This document shows, one piece after another, positions 55,761 through 64,000 of a DNA stretch of 64,000 bases (positions are counted from its first letter, which is position 1; every line of letters begins with the position of its first letter). The stretch is from positions 182,281 to 246,280 of the forward strand of contig NZ_LMGZ01000001.1 in NCBI RefSeq assembly GCF_001427605.1, read 5' to 3'. Below the pieces are notes generated by a model that was not told the origin of the DNA, did not search any database, and was given only the letters and a program-made list of their open reading frames with translations. The position numbers and the translations under genes are program-made. The stretch is from Devosia sp. Root635. GTDB taxonomy: Bacteria; Pseudomonadota; Alphaproteobacteria; Rhizobiales; Devosiaceae.

Positions 55761-55803
55761 CTTGTCAACTCGTTTCCAATTTTGCTGGATAGGTAGTGCC
55801 TAT
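55761..55803. promoter_or_regulatory. Candidate operator region between pdxA2 and kinase
   Basis: Contains CTTGTCAA (55761-55768) and a palindrome ATAGG-TAGTG-CCTAT (55789-55803). The same two motifs occur in front of the iron alcohol dehydrogenase gene near 61096, which makes shared control by the GntR regulator at 62425 plausible. Confidence 0.5.
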
Positions 55804-55903
55804 GTCGCAAAGTTTCTAAGCATTTCAGGTGTTATCGGCCAAATTTCGCACCGATGCCTGACAAAAACTTGTAATTTCTTTGCATCTGTGATGATGAAAA
55901 ATC

Positions 55904-56938
55904 ATGAAAAAGATCCTGATCGTCGCCGATGACCTCACAGGCGCCCTCGATTCCGCCACGGCCTTCGCCGCGCGTGGCCTCAAAACCCTGGTTCTGCGCC
56001 GGCCAGAGGCCCTGCCCGAGGCCATGCGAGCCGAGCCCGATGTCCTGGCCATCGCCACGGGCACGCGCGAACTGCCGGCACCGGAGGCCGTCCGGATCGT
56101 CGAAGCCGCCATCGCTCCGGTGGCCGGGTGGGCCGATATCGTGCTCAAGAAGGTCGATTCGCGGCTCAAGGGCCATATTGCCGATGAGGTGGCCGTCGTG
56201 GCGCGCCTGTGCAAACGGCATCAGGCCGTCATTGCCCCGGCCATTCCGGAATTCGGACGCATCGTCCGGGATGGTCTGCTGACCGGGCATGGCCTGGATG
56301 GCGGGATCGACATTGCCGGCCGCTTTGCCGCCCTTGCCCTCCCGCTGCGCATTCCAACGGTCGCCGCGCCGGACGACTTCACCCCCCTGCTGGCCGATCT
56401 CGACAGCACGCTGCTGGTCGGCGCGCGCGGGCTCGCCGCGGCCCTGGCCCAGGCGCAGCCGGAGGGCGGCCGCGAGATCGCGCTGGCGCCCCAGGCTCCG
56501 CTGCTGATTGCCATCGGATCGCGGGATCCGATCACGCTCGCCCAGGTCGATGCGATACGCGGCAAGTCGCTGATCGTGGCGGCGCCAAATGGCACCATCC
56601 CGCCGAGCGTATCGCCGGCCCATCCCCTGCTCATCCAGATGACCCAGGGCCATGAGCCCATCGGCAGCGCCGCGGCGACGGCCCTGTTCTCGACCGCGCT
56701 CGCCGAACTGGCCGATCGCATGGCGCCCGCCACCATTTTCGCCTCGGGTGGCGAAACGGCCGATGGCCTGCTCGGCATCTTCGGCGTCAATATGCTGGAG
56801 GTGGCAGGCGAGTTCCTGCCGGGCATTCCCATGTCTCGCTTCCGCCATCATGGGCGCAGCCTGACCCTCGTCACCAAATCCGGCGGCTTCGGCCCGCCGG
56901 AAACGCTTGAAATTCTGCTGCGGCGGATAGCCGGCTAG
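55904..56938 (+). CDS. Four-carbon acid sugar kinase (DUF1537 family), short form
   Basis: 344-aa kinase of the OtnK/DtnK group that phosphorylates C4 acid sugars such as D-threonate, D-erythronate or 3-oxo-tetronates at C4. N-terminal motif IVADDLTGALDSA and KKVDSRLKGH, and C-terminal nucleotide-binding GGETADGLLG and TKSGGFG, are intact. Typical family length is about 420 aa, so the middle is shortened. Convergent with the next gene (4-nt overlap). Confidence 0.87.
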   Translation: MKKILIVADDLTGALDSATAFAARGLKTLVLRRPEALPEAMRAEPDVLAIATGTRELPAPEAVRIVEAAIAPVAGWADIVLKKVDSRLKGHIADEVAVVARLCKRHQAVIAPAIPEFGRIVRDGLLTGHGLDGGIDIAGRFAALALPLRIPTVAAPDDFTPLLADLDSTLLVGARGLAAALAQAQPEGGREIALAPQAPLLIAIGSRDPITLAQVDAIRGKSLIVAAPNGTIPPSVSPAHPLLIQMTQGHEPIGSAAATALFSTALAELADRMAPATIFASGGETADGLLGIFGVNMLEVAGEFLPGIPMSRFRHHGRSLTLVTKSGGFGPPETLEILLRRIAG

Positions 56939-57984
56939 AGCGCCGCCGGCACCGCCACATGCAGCGTTGCCGCCGCATGGCGCAGTCCATCCATGATCCC
57001 GGCATACAGCACCACGCCCTCGGCCAGCGCTGTCCGGCGCCGGTGCAGGGCGGCCTGCCCCGGCAGGCGCACCGCTTCGACGCCCGGCCGCGGCGGATTG
57101 CTGCGGCAGGCGTCGGCCAACCAGCCGGTCTGGCGCAAGAAGGCGTCGGCGCCGCCGAAGGCCGCCGGATCGTAGACCTGCACGGTCATCGCCGCATTGG
57201 TGCCCTTGGGCGCATCGGCGCGACCGTAGCCGGCCAGGCCCTGCGTCACCACCTCGGCATGGAGCGCCATGCCATAGCCCTTCTGGCCATGGTCCAGTCC
57301 GCCGGTGGGCAACAGCGTGCCGCCATCGGCCAGCACCGCCGGATCGTTCGACGCATTGCCCGCCTTGTCCATCAGCCAGGCATGGTCGAGCTTGCGCCCT
57401 TCCCGCGTCAGCCGCTGGCTCATATTGACCGTGGTGATCGAGGCCGAAATATCGATCAGGATCGGATCGCCCGGCGTGGGAATGCCATGCGCCACCGGAT
57501 TGGGGGTATAGATGCCCTTGAGCCCGCCGAATGGCGCCACCTGCGCACCCGATGGGCTCGAGCTGGCAATACTGATCATCAGCCCGCGCGCCGTCGCCTC
57601 GGGCAGATAGGCGGCGAGGCACCCGATATGGTGACTATTGCCGACGACGACGGTCGCCGCACCATGCGCCAGGGCCCGCTCGCAGGCCAGCGCCACGGCC
57701 TGAGCGGTGAGCCAGGCGCCCGGCAGGCGCCGTCCATCCCAGCAGATGGCCGCACCGCGATCGGACAAGACGTCCGGCTGCCCGCTTTTGCCCATCACGC
57801 CATCGGCGATGCTTTGCAGGTACCACGGCGCCAGCGCCAGGCCATGGGTCGTGTGGCCCATCAGGTCCGCCTCGACCAGATATTTGCCGATGGCACCCGC
57901 CTTGTCGGCCTCGAGGCCGGCGGCGGTGAAAAGCTGCTCGGCAAAATCGACCAGCGCCGCCGGCGCGAAACGCTCCGCCGTCAT
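56935..57984 (-). CDS. Malate/L-lactate dehydrogenase-family (Ldh2) oxidoreductase
   Basis: 349-aa member of the Ldh_2 family, which uses NAD(P) and includes ComC/(R)-sulfolactate, ureidoglycolate and 2,3-diketo-gulonate dehydrogenases. His in GHTTHGLALAPW and NSHHIGCLAAY are typical active-site residues. The gene overlaps the stop of the SerA-like gene by 4 nt. The pair may oxidise and reduce opposite stereoisomers of one hydroxy acid. Confidence 0.87.
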   Translation of the reverse strand: MTAERFAPAALVDFAEQLFTAAGLEADKAGAIGKYLVEADLMGHTTHGLALAPWYLQSIADGVMGKSGQPDVLSDRGAAICWDGRRLPGAWLTAQAVALACERALAHGAATVVVGNSHHIGCLAAYLPEATARGLMISIASSSPSGAQVAPFGGLKGIYTPNPVAHGIPTPGDPILIDISASITTVNMSQRLTREGRKLDHAWLMDKAGNASNDPAVLADGGTLLPTGGLDHGQKGYGMALHAEVVTQGLAGYGRADAPKGTNAAMTVQVYDPAAFGGADAFLRQTGWLADACRSNPPRPGVEAVRLPGQAALHRRRTALAEGVVLYAGIMDGLRHAAATLHVAVPAAL

Positions 57985-58949
57985 CGTGCCGTCCTGTCAT
58001 AGACTTCGGGATTGAGCGTGCGGCCAGGCCGCCCCCCGGCCAGCAGTTCTTCCATATCGGCAATATTCATCAGGCCGACATTCTCCACGGACTCGGCCGT
58101 GTCGGCGCCGGTATGGGGCGTGAAAATGGCCCGCTTCTGCGCGAAGATCGGGTGTGACCAGTCCGGCGGCTCGGTTGGATAGGCATCGAGCGCCACCCCG
58201 CCGAGCCTGCCGGCGCCGAGCGCGGCATTGGCCGCATCCAGGTCGAGCACTTCACCGCGCGCCAGGTTCAGCAGGCATGCCGTCGGCTTCATCAATGCCA
58301 GCTTTTCGCCCGTAATCAGGGCGCCGCCGCCACCGAACACATGCAGCGATACATAGTCCGCCTGGGCCAGCACCTCGTCGAGGCTCAGCATTTCGATGCC
58401 ATTGGCCGCCGCGAAAGCCAGGTCGGGATAGAGATCGGAGGCGATGACCCGCATGCCCAGCCCGATGGCCTTGCGCGCCAGCAGCTTGCCGATATTGCCC
58501 AGCCCGACAATGCCCAGCACCTTGCCGGCAATCTCGGTGCCCACCATGCGGGTCCAGCTCTTGCCGACAATGCCGGCATTGGCGGCGGGCAGGTTGCGAG
58601 CCAGGGCGAACATCATGCCCACGGCCAGTTCGGCCACCGCATTGGAATTGGCGCCGGGCGTATTGAGCACCGGCACGCCACGCGCGGTGCAGGCAGCAAT
58701 ATCGATGCTATCGACACCCACGCCATGCTTGAGCACGGCCTTGAGCCGGGGCGCCTGGGCCAGCGTTTCATCGGTGACGGCGACCAGCCCCGCGATCAGG
58801 AAATCGACGCGCACCAGATGATCGCCGAGGCCGCCATCGGCCCGGTTTGTATCCACGCAGCGGATGAAATCCCAGCCCAGCGCCTCGATCCGGCCGGGTA
58901 CGCGCCCATAGCGTCCAAAGCCGGGCGAGGTCGTGGCGATAACAGTCAT
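57981..58949 (-). CDS. D-isomer-specific 2-hydroxyacid dehydrogenase (SerA-like)
   Basis: 322-aa NAD-dependent dehydrogenase: IVGLGNIGKLLARKA is the dinucleotide fold, followed by the Arg-Glu-His catalytic set (NLARGEVLD; FTPHTGADT). Similar to phosphoglycerate dehydrogenase core without regulatory ACT domain, so a catabolic role, such as (S)-sulfolactate or threonate-derived hydroxyacid oxidation, is more likely than serine synthesis. Confidence 0.88.
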   Translation of the reverse strand: MTVIATTSPGFGRYGRVPGRIEALGWDFIRCVDTNRADGGLGDHLVRVDFLIAGLVAVTDETLAQAPRLKAVLKHGVGVDSIDIAACTARGVPVLNTPGANSNAVAELAVGMMFALARNLPAANAGIVGKSWTRMVGTEIAGKVLGIVGLGNIGKLLARKAIGLGMRVIASDLYPDLAFAAANGIEMLSLDEVLAQADYVSLHVFGGGGALITGEKLALMKPTACLLNLARGEVLDLDAANAALGAGRLGGVALDAYPTEPPDWSHPIFAQKRAIFTPHTGADTAESVENVGLMNIADMEELLAGGRPGRTLNPEVYDRTAR

Positions 58950-58951
58950 GG

Positions 58952-59842
58952 TCAGTCCTGGATCAATTTGTGCTTGGCGAGAATGGCCCGTATCTGCGCA
59001 TCCTGTGCGTCATTGGGCAGCAAAGCCGGCTGCCGGCTGGCCCCGACGCTGCTGTCCATCAGATAGAGCGCGCGCTTGACCAGCGCCGGCGGATAGCCGA
59101 GCGCGTAGAGATCGGTGCGCAACTGGGTGAACCGGGCCTGCTGGCGCTCCGCCTCGGCGATATCGCCGGCATTGAAGGCCCGGCAGATCGCCGCGAGCAC
59201 GTCGGGCATCACATTGCCCAATCCGGAAATGCAGCCCTTGGCGCCATTCTGGAACGACCACAGTACCAGGGAATCCGGCCCCGAATAGACATCGAATCCG
59301 CCCACGTCCCTCGACACGGCCAGATAGGCTTCCAGCGTCTCCTGGCTGCCGCCGCTATCCTTGATACCGGCAATATTGCCATGCGCCGCCAGCGCGCGGG
59401 CCGTCTCCGGCTCGATATGGTTCTGCGTGCGCGCCGGAATGTCATAGAGATAGACCGGCGTCGACACCGCATCGGCGATGCTGGAGAAATGGCGCACCAG
59501 CCCATCCTGCGTGCAGGCGATGAAATAGGGTGTGATGACCGCAATGCCGTCGACCCCGATGCGGTCGAATTCACGCGCCAGCAGGAGCGTTTCGTAGGTC
59601 GCCGGCATGCCGGCATTGACGATCACCTTGGCGCGGCCGCCCACTTCGTCGACGATTTCCTCGGTCAGCCTGACCTTTTCATCGAAAGTCAGGGCGGTGA
59701 AATCGCCATTGGTGCCGGCGCACATGATGTTGTTGCCGGCGTCCATCTGCCGGCGCGCCTGGGCGCGCACCGCCTTGTAGTCGATAGCCTCGGCCTGGTC
59801 GAAACAGGTGACCAGGGCAACAAAGGTTTCACGCGAGTCCAT
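58952..59842 (-). CDS. DapA-family aldolase/lyase
   Basis: 296-aa TIM-barrel of the dihydrodipicolinate synthase superfamily. The Schiff-base Lys is in AGIKDSGG and the Tyr in VYLYDIPARTQ. Context argues for a keto-sugar-acid aldolase or dehydratase rather than lysine biosynthesis. Ends 2 nt before the SerA-like start. Confidence 0.88.
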   Translation of the reverse strand: MDSRETFVALVTCFDQAEAIDYKAVRAQARRQMDAGNNIMCAGTNGDFTALTFDEKVRLTEEIVDEVGGRAKVIVNAGMPATYETLLLAREFDRIGVDGIAVITPYFIACTQDGLVRHFSSIADAVSTPVYLYDIPARTQNHIEPETARALAAHGNIAGIKDSGGSQETLEAYLAVSRDVGGFDVYSGPDSLVLWSFQNGAKGCISGLGNVMPDVLAAICRAFNAGDIAEAERQQARFTQLRTDLYALGYPPALVKRALYLMDSSVGASRQPALLPNDAQDAQIRAILAKHKLIQD

Positions 59843-59881
59843 GGAAGCTCCTTGCCGTCCTGGTCTGTTCGAGTTGAGGCC

Positions 59882-60868
59882 CTACTGGGCGTTCATGCCA
59901 TACATGCCGAGTTCACGGATGATGCCTTCGGCCACGCCGCTGTCGCCGCGCGCCAGGGCCTCGTAGCCGGCCGGATCGCGATAGTCCACGAACTCGCCCA
60001 TCTCTTCCATCTTGGTCAGGAATTCCGGATCGTTGATGGTTTCGGCCAGCGCCTGGACCAGCTTGTCGCGAACGTCTTCCGGTATGCCCTTGGGCGCAAT
60101 GATGCCCTTCCAGGACGACCAGGTGAAGTCGATGCCGTTTTCAACGGCGGTCGGCACGTCGGGCATGCTGCCCAACCGCTCGCGCTCCATGATGAACAGC
60201 GCCTTGACCGCCCCCGATTCCAGATGCGGACGGGCCTCGGCGGGCGTGGCCGTCACGGCGTCGATATGGCCACCGGCACAGGCCGTCAGCGCTTCGGATG
60301 CGCCGCCGAACGGCACATTCTCGAACGAGGTGCCCGACGCCTTGGCGAAGGCCTCGACCGACAGGTGATTGGCGCCGCCGGCACCCGAATTGCCGATCAG
60401 CACCATGCCCGGATTGGCCTTGGCATAGGTCATGAACTCCTCGAAGGTGCTGAAAGGCGCATCGGCGCAGGCCAGCACGACCTGCAGGTTGCGGCCCATC
60501 AGCCCCAGGAAATCGACATCGTCGATCGTGTAGCTGGTGGCGCCGTAATGCGGCAGCAGCGAAATCGGCCCCTGGGCGCCGGTGCCCAGCGTATAGCCGT
60601 CGGCCTTGGCGGCCAGCGCCGAGCCGGTGCCGATGGCCCCGCCCCCGCCTGCTTCATTGCGCACCACGATGGTCGATCCCTCCAGATGCTTCTGCATCAC
60701 GTCGGCCAGCACGCGCACCGACAGGTCGGTACCGCCACCGGCCGCATAGGGCACGATGATTTCGACGGGCTGGGACGGAAAGTCCTGAGCCATGGCCGGG
60801 CCGGCCAGCATCAGCGATACCCCCGCCAGCAGAATTGCCGACAACTTGTTCATTTTCTTGTTAGGCAC
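59882..60868 (-). CDS. tctC: Tripartite tricarboxylate transporter substrate-binding protein TctC
   Basis: 328-aa periplasmic protein with a signal peptide (ends ~PAMAQD) and the family motifs VEIIVPYAAGGGTDLSVR and GNSGAGGANHLSVEAF. GTG start at 60868 follows GAGGAGGAG; an ATG five codons later is possible. First gene of the minus-strand operon tctC-dapA-like-serA-like-ldh2. Binds the carboxylate imported by TctAB, encoded elsewhere in the locus. Confidence 0.92.
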   Translation of the reverse strand: MPNKKMNKLSAILLAGVSLMLAGPAMAQDFPSQPVEIIVPYAAGGGTDLSVRVLADVMQKHLEGSTIVVRNEAGGGGAIGTGSALAAKADGYTLGTGAQGPISLLPHYGATSYTIDDVDFLGLMGRNLQVVLACADAPFSTFEEFMTYAKANPGMVLIGNSGAGGANHLSVEAFAKASGTSFENVPFGGASEALTACAGGHIDAVTATPAEARPHLESGAVKALFIMERERLGSMPDVPTAVENGIDFTWSSWKGIIAPKGIPEDVRDKLVQALAETINDPEFLTKMEEMGEFVDYRDPAGYEALARGDSGVAEGIIRELGMYGMNAQ

Positions 60869-61095
60869 AGGACGCTCCTCCTCTGAGCTCTTTCGAATTT
60901 CGTCCAGCGTTATCGACACGAACAAATATCTTGTCAACCGTTCAAGTTGAAAAGATTGCATGTACGCCCAACCAGCATCGACCCAAAAATCAGATCATAC
61001 CACTGATATAACATCATATTTTCCAATTTTTTTCTGAACCCGAGCTTGCGTGATGTCACGAACTTCGTCGAAATGACCAGACAACTCCTTCCATG

Positions 61096-61123
61096 TTGAC
61101 AAGTCGATAGGTCCCAGCCTATC
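61096..61123. promoter_or_regulatory. Candidate operator upstream of the iron alcohol dehydrogenase
   Basis: TTGACAAG (61096-61103) and a palindrome GATAGG-tcccag-CCTATC (61106-61123). Related motifs lie at 55761-55803, and CTTGTCAA also occurs at 60930-60937 before tctC. The region 60869-61164 (296 nt) between tctC and this gene carries no ORF. Confidence 0.5.
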
Positions 61124-61164
61124 TCCTGATGGCATCTGCATGCTGTTTCCCCCGGAGTTCCCCA

Positions 61165-62292
<1,128 letters not shown>

Positions 62293-62424
62293 GCTTGCCA
62301 GCTCAACAGGCCTCGGCCGTCATGGATCGTCAGCGCAAGGTATTGATCGAGCCATCTAAATGGTGGCGATTCGAAGTGTTCCTGTTGTAAACAGGGATGC
62401 AATTGGCGAAACCGGGAACGCGAG

Positions 62425-63180
62425 ATGGAGCAAGCTGAGCGGCGCAGCGCCAAACATGGCAGGCAGGGAAGCGGCGGGGCGCGAATGCTGCTGGCCGACC
62501 GCGTCTACCATGTCATGCACAGCCGCATCGCCAACGGCTCCTATGCCGCCGACCAGCGCCTGCCCTCCGAAAACGAGCTGGCCACCGAACTGAGCGTGTC
62601 GCGACCGGTGCTGCGCGCCGCGCTGGAGCGCCTGCGCTCGGAGGGGCTGATCTATTCCCGCCAGGGCGCGGGCAGTTTCGTCCGCCCCGGCGACGCCCAG
62701 CATGGCCTGGGCTATTCGCCCGTCGAAACCATTGCCGATATCCAGCGCTGTTACGAATTCCGCCTCACCATTGAGCCGGACGCCGCCTATTACGCGGCGC
62801 AGCGCCGCAATCAGGAAATGCTGGACGAGCTCAGCCAGGTCCTGACCCTGCTCAGCGATGCCACCAGCCAGCACAGCCACCGCGAAGACGCCGACTACGC
62901 CTTCCACATGGCCATCACCGCGGCGGCCAACAATCACTACTACGAAGCCTCGATGAAGGCTTTACGCGAGCATATCCATGTCGGCATGCGCCTGCATGGC
63001 CGCTCCCTGATGAACGACCGGGACACCGGCCTCGAACATGTGTTCAAGGAACATGCCGGCATCTATGAGGCCATCCGCGACCGCGACGCCGAGGCCGCCC
63101 GTTCGCGGATGCGGCAACACATAGAAAGCTCCCGCAACCGGCTGTTCGAGGACCGGCTGTTCGATCTGTCGCTGAAATAA
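62425..63180 (+). CDS. GntR-family regulator (FadR/FCD subfamily)
   Basis: 251-aa regulator: N-terminal winged helix (LPSENELATELSVSRPVLRA) and an FCD ligand domain with metal-type His residues (DYAFHMAITAAANN, EHAGIYEAI). Likely controls the acid-sugar/hydroxy-acid locus via the palindromes at 55789 and 61106. Its transcript ends at the terminator at 63224. An in-frame ATG at codon 21 could be the true start. Confidence 0.9.
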   Translation: MEQAERRSAKHGRQGSGGARMLLADRVYHVMHSRIANGSYAADQRLPSENELATELSVSRPVLRAALERLRSEGLIYSRQGAGSFVRPGDAQHGLGYSPVETIADIQRCYEFRLTIEPDAAYYAAQRRNQEMLDELSQVLTLLSDATSQHSHREDADYAFHMAITAAANNHYYEASMKALREHIHVGMRLHGRSLMNDRDTGLEHVFKEHAGIYEAIRDRDAEAARSRMRQHIESSRNRLFEDRLFDLSLK

Positions 63181-63219
63181 CTTTCGCCTTGCCCACCGGG
63201 CACCCGCCCATGGCCGCAA

Positions 63220-63331
63220 AACCAAAAAGCCCCCGCCGGAGCGAGGGCCTTATTTGGTGCGTTCAGCTTTTACGAGCTTTCGCTTGTTAACAGCCGGTCC
63301 GCCTTCTCTGAACTGCTAGGCAGTGCAGAGA
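63220..63331 (-). ncRNA. Candidate tracrRNA of the type II CRISPR-Cas system
   Basis: Minus-strand RNA of ~100 nt ending at the terminator, divergent from cas9, where type II-C tracrRNA genes are often found. The 5' part (63293-63319) reads CTAGCAGTTCAGAGAAGGCG then GACCGGC, similar in layout to tracrRNA anti-repeats of other alphaproteobacterial II-C systems (remembered example, P. lavamentivorans). A small AGC-GAAA-GCT hairpin follows. A weak promoter, TTGCCC-n17-TAATGT, lies just upstream. The predicted crRNA repeat should contain CTCTGAACTGCTAG. No array is visible to confirm. Confidence 0.6.
63224..63255. terminator. Bidirectional terminator between GntR gene and candidate tracrRNA
   Basis: 8-bp stem GCCCTCGC/GCGGGGGC (minus strand, one G-U pair) with a stable UCCG loop and TTTTTGGTTTT behind it; on the plus strand it is followed by CTTATTT. 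It ends both the GntR transcript and the minus-strand RNA. Confidence 0.85.
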
Positions 63332-63592
63332 CATTAGCGGAAGTCTGCCAAGCGGGCAATATCGCCGCGCTCGGGGGAAGTGCGTAGGGCGCGATAGTTA
63401 TTCCTACGGAATAGATCGCGGCGAATGGCGCATCTATTCTTTCCCGGTGGATGCGGACGCGCGGGATTGCCGTTCCACTGGCAGGGGCCACCGATCAGGT
63501 AAGCGAAATTCGGGGCATGGCCACCCGCGGTCAGGCGAATGCAGTTATTCCTGGTTGCCGTCGGAACATCTTCCCTGGACTGCTGGGCGGCA

Positions 63593-63629
63593 GCATCCAC
63601 GCCATGGCGAGAGCCATTGGCGTGGATGC
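63593..63629 (+). other. Strong hairpin in the cas9 leader
   Basis: 12-bp perfect arms GCATCCACGCCA/TGGCGTGGATGC plus an inner TGGC-GAGA-GCCA hairpin with a one-base bulge. It starts ~60 nt upstream of cas9 and has no T-tract, so it is more likely a leader structure or protein-binding site than a terminator. The rest of the gap 63256-63592, apart from the tracrRNA candidate, shows no gene I can support. Confidence 0.6.
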
Positions 63630-63654
63630 CGGTGTTTGCAAATATGCAGGTCAT

Positions 63655-64000
63655 ATGGGGGCAACAATAGTGACAGACATTTCTCGTTCGGCCTTTGCAT
63701 TCGACATCGGCACCAAGTCAATCGGCTCGGCCGTATTGCGGCTCGATGACCGAGGCGAGCCCATCGGCATCATCAACGCCGCAGTCCGCATCTATGCCGA
63801 TGGCCGCGAGCCCAAGTCCGGCACCTCGCTGGCCGAAGGGCGGCGGCTGGCGCGCGGCATGTCGCGCCGCCGCGACCGTTACAAGCGCCGTCGCCGGACC
63901 CTTCTCAATACCTTGACCGAATTCGGCCTGATGCCGCCCACCGACGAGGCACGCAAGGCGCTGCTGGCCGAAACCAACGACCGGCGCTTCGGCGCGGTGG
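63655..64000 (+). CDS. cas9: Cas9 endonuclease, type II-C-like, N-terminal part (cut by window end)
   Basis: First ~115 codons only. RuvC-I motif FDIGTKSIGSAVL carries the catalytic Asp (D12 counting from GTG 63670). DGREPKSGTSLAEGRR leads into the arginine-rich bridge helix (RGMSRRRDRYKRRRRTLLN), then LTEFGLMPP, as in type II-C Cas9 proteins. Where most Cas9 proteins have Trp (IGWAV) this one has Ser. Start is ATG 63655 or GTG 63670; GGGGG precedes the GTG at good distance. HNH, PAM-interacting domains and cas1/cas2 lie outside. Guides RNA-directed cleavage of foreign DNA. Confidence 0.93.
   Translation, partial: MGATIVTDISRSAFAFDIGTKSIGSAVLRLDDRGEPIGIINAAVRIYADGREPKSGTSLAEGRRLARGMSRRRDRYKRRRRTLLNTLTEFGLMPPTDEARKALLAETNDRRFGAV

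Noticed and set aside
63270..63491. 73-codon minus-strand frame across the tracrRNA candidate
   Set aside because: No homology or ribosome binding site; structure and terminator fit an RNA better.
63396..63552. AGTTATTCCT occurring twice (63396-63405, 63543-63552), as a possible CRISPR repeat
   Set aside because: Only 10 bp and two copies at 147-bp spacing; no periodic array. No CRISPR array is visible in the window.
63447..63749. 100-codon frame overlapping the cas9 start
   Set aside because: Different frame from Cas9, overlaps the hairpin, and shows no family features.

Overview
The window looks like a chromosomal segment of a high-GC alphaproteobacterium, most likely in the Hyphomicrobiales and possibly Devosia-like. 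This is inferred from gene families, gene order and intergenic palindromes; no rRNA or other marker settles it. Most genes lie on the minus strand in long operons with ATGA-type overlaps.

1-17.2 kb: an MHYT-GGDEF-EAL cyclic-di-GMP protein, then a nearly complete carbon-phosphorus (C-P) lyase system. Read on the minus strand it runs phnG-H-I-J-K-L, a hexapeptide-repeat acetyltransferase, then the phosphonate ABC transporter phnC-D-E1-E2. The GntR regulator phnF is divergent from phnG. The pair phnM-phnN sits beyond phnF, next to an ABC exporter half-transporter. At least six palindromic repeat elements interrupt this cluster, including two 107-bp near-copies on either side of phnJ. phnP was not found.

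17.2-21.8 kb: a small unknown protein, an SDR oxidoreductase, a DUF3422 protein, and a three-gene operon with an ExbB/MotA-like channel protein and a membrane-anchored DUF2135/YfaP-like domain protein. 21.9-37.2 kb: a PQQ alcohol-oxidation region. It holds a LysR regulator with an apparent CTG start, a quinoprotein dehydrogenase with the lanthanide-type Asp-Tyr-Asp signature, a cytochrome c, the PQQ-associated beta-propeller and ABC transporter set (ATPase encoded apart from permease and binding protein), a NitT/TauT-type ABC transporter, pseudoazurin, a degenerate cupredoxin-like protein, and a two-component system.

37.2-51.6 kb: a ten-gene minus-strand operon for uptake and breakdown of an unknown glycoside or sugar derivative. 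It has an Opp/Dpp-type ABC transporter, a GH42-like glycosidase, two Gfo/Idh/MocA dehydrogenases, a TIM-barrel isomerase, hydroxypyruvate isomerase and tartronate semialdehyde reductase. A divergent LacI regulator follows. 51.6-52.7 kb: tRNA-Gln and tRNA-Pro, then an intact hipB antitoxin with two palindromic operators and a frameshifted, truncated hipA remnant.

52.7-63.2 kb: a hydroxy-acid or acid-sugar catabolic locus with a tripartite tricarboxylate transporter (tctA, tctB, tctC), a PdxA2-type dehydrogenase, a DUF1537 four-carbon acid-sugar kinase, an Ldh2/SerA-like dehydrogenase pair, a DapA-like lyase, an iron-dependent alcohol dehydrogenase and a FadR-type GntR regulator. A palindrome near ATAGG-n5/6-CCTAT lies upstream of both pdxA/kinase and the alcohol dehydrogenase.

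63.2-64.0 kb: the 5' end of a type II-C-like cas9 gene, cut by the window edge. Upstream, on the opposite strand, is a candidate tracrRNA: anti-repeat-like segment, small hairpin, and a strong rho-independent terminator. This is the most interesting item here; the array and any cas1/cas2 would lie beyond the right edge.
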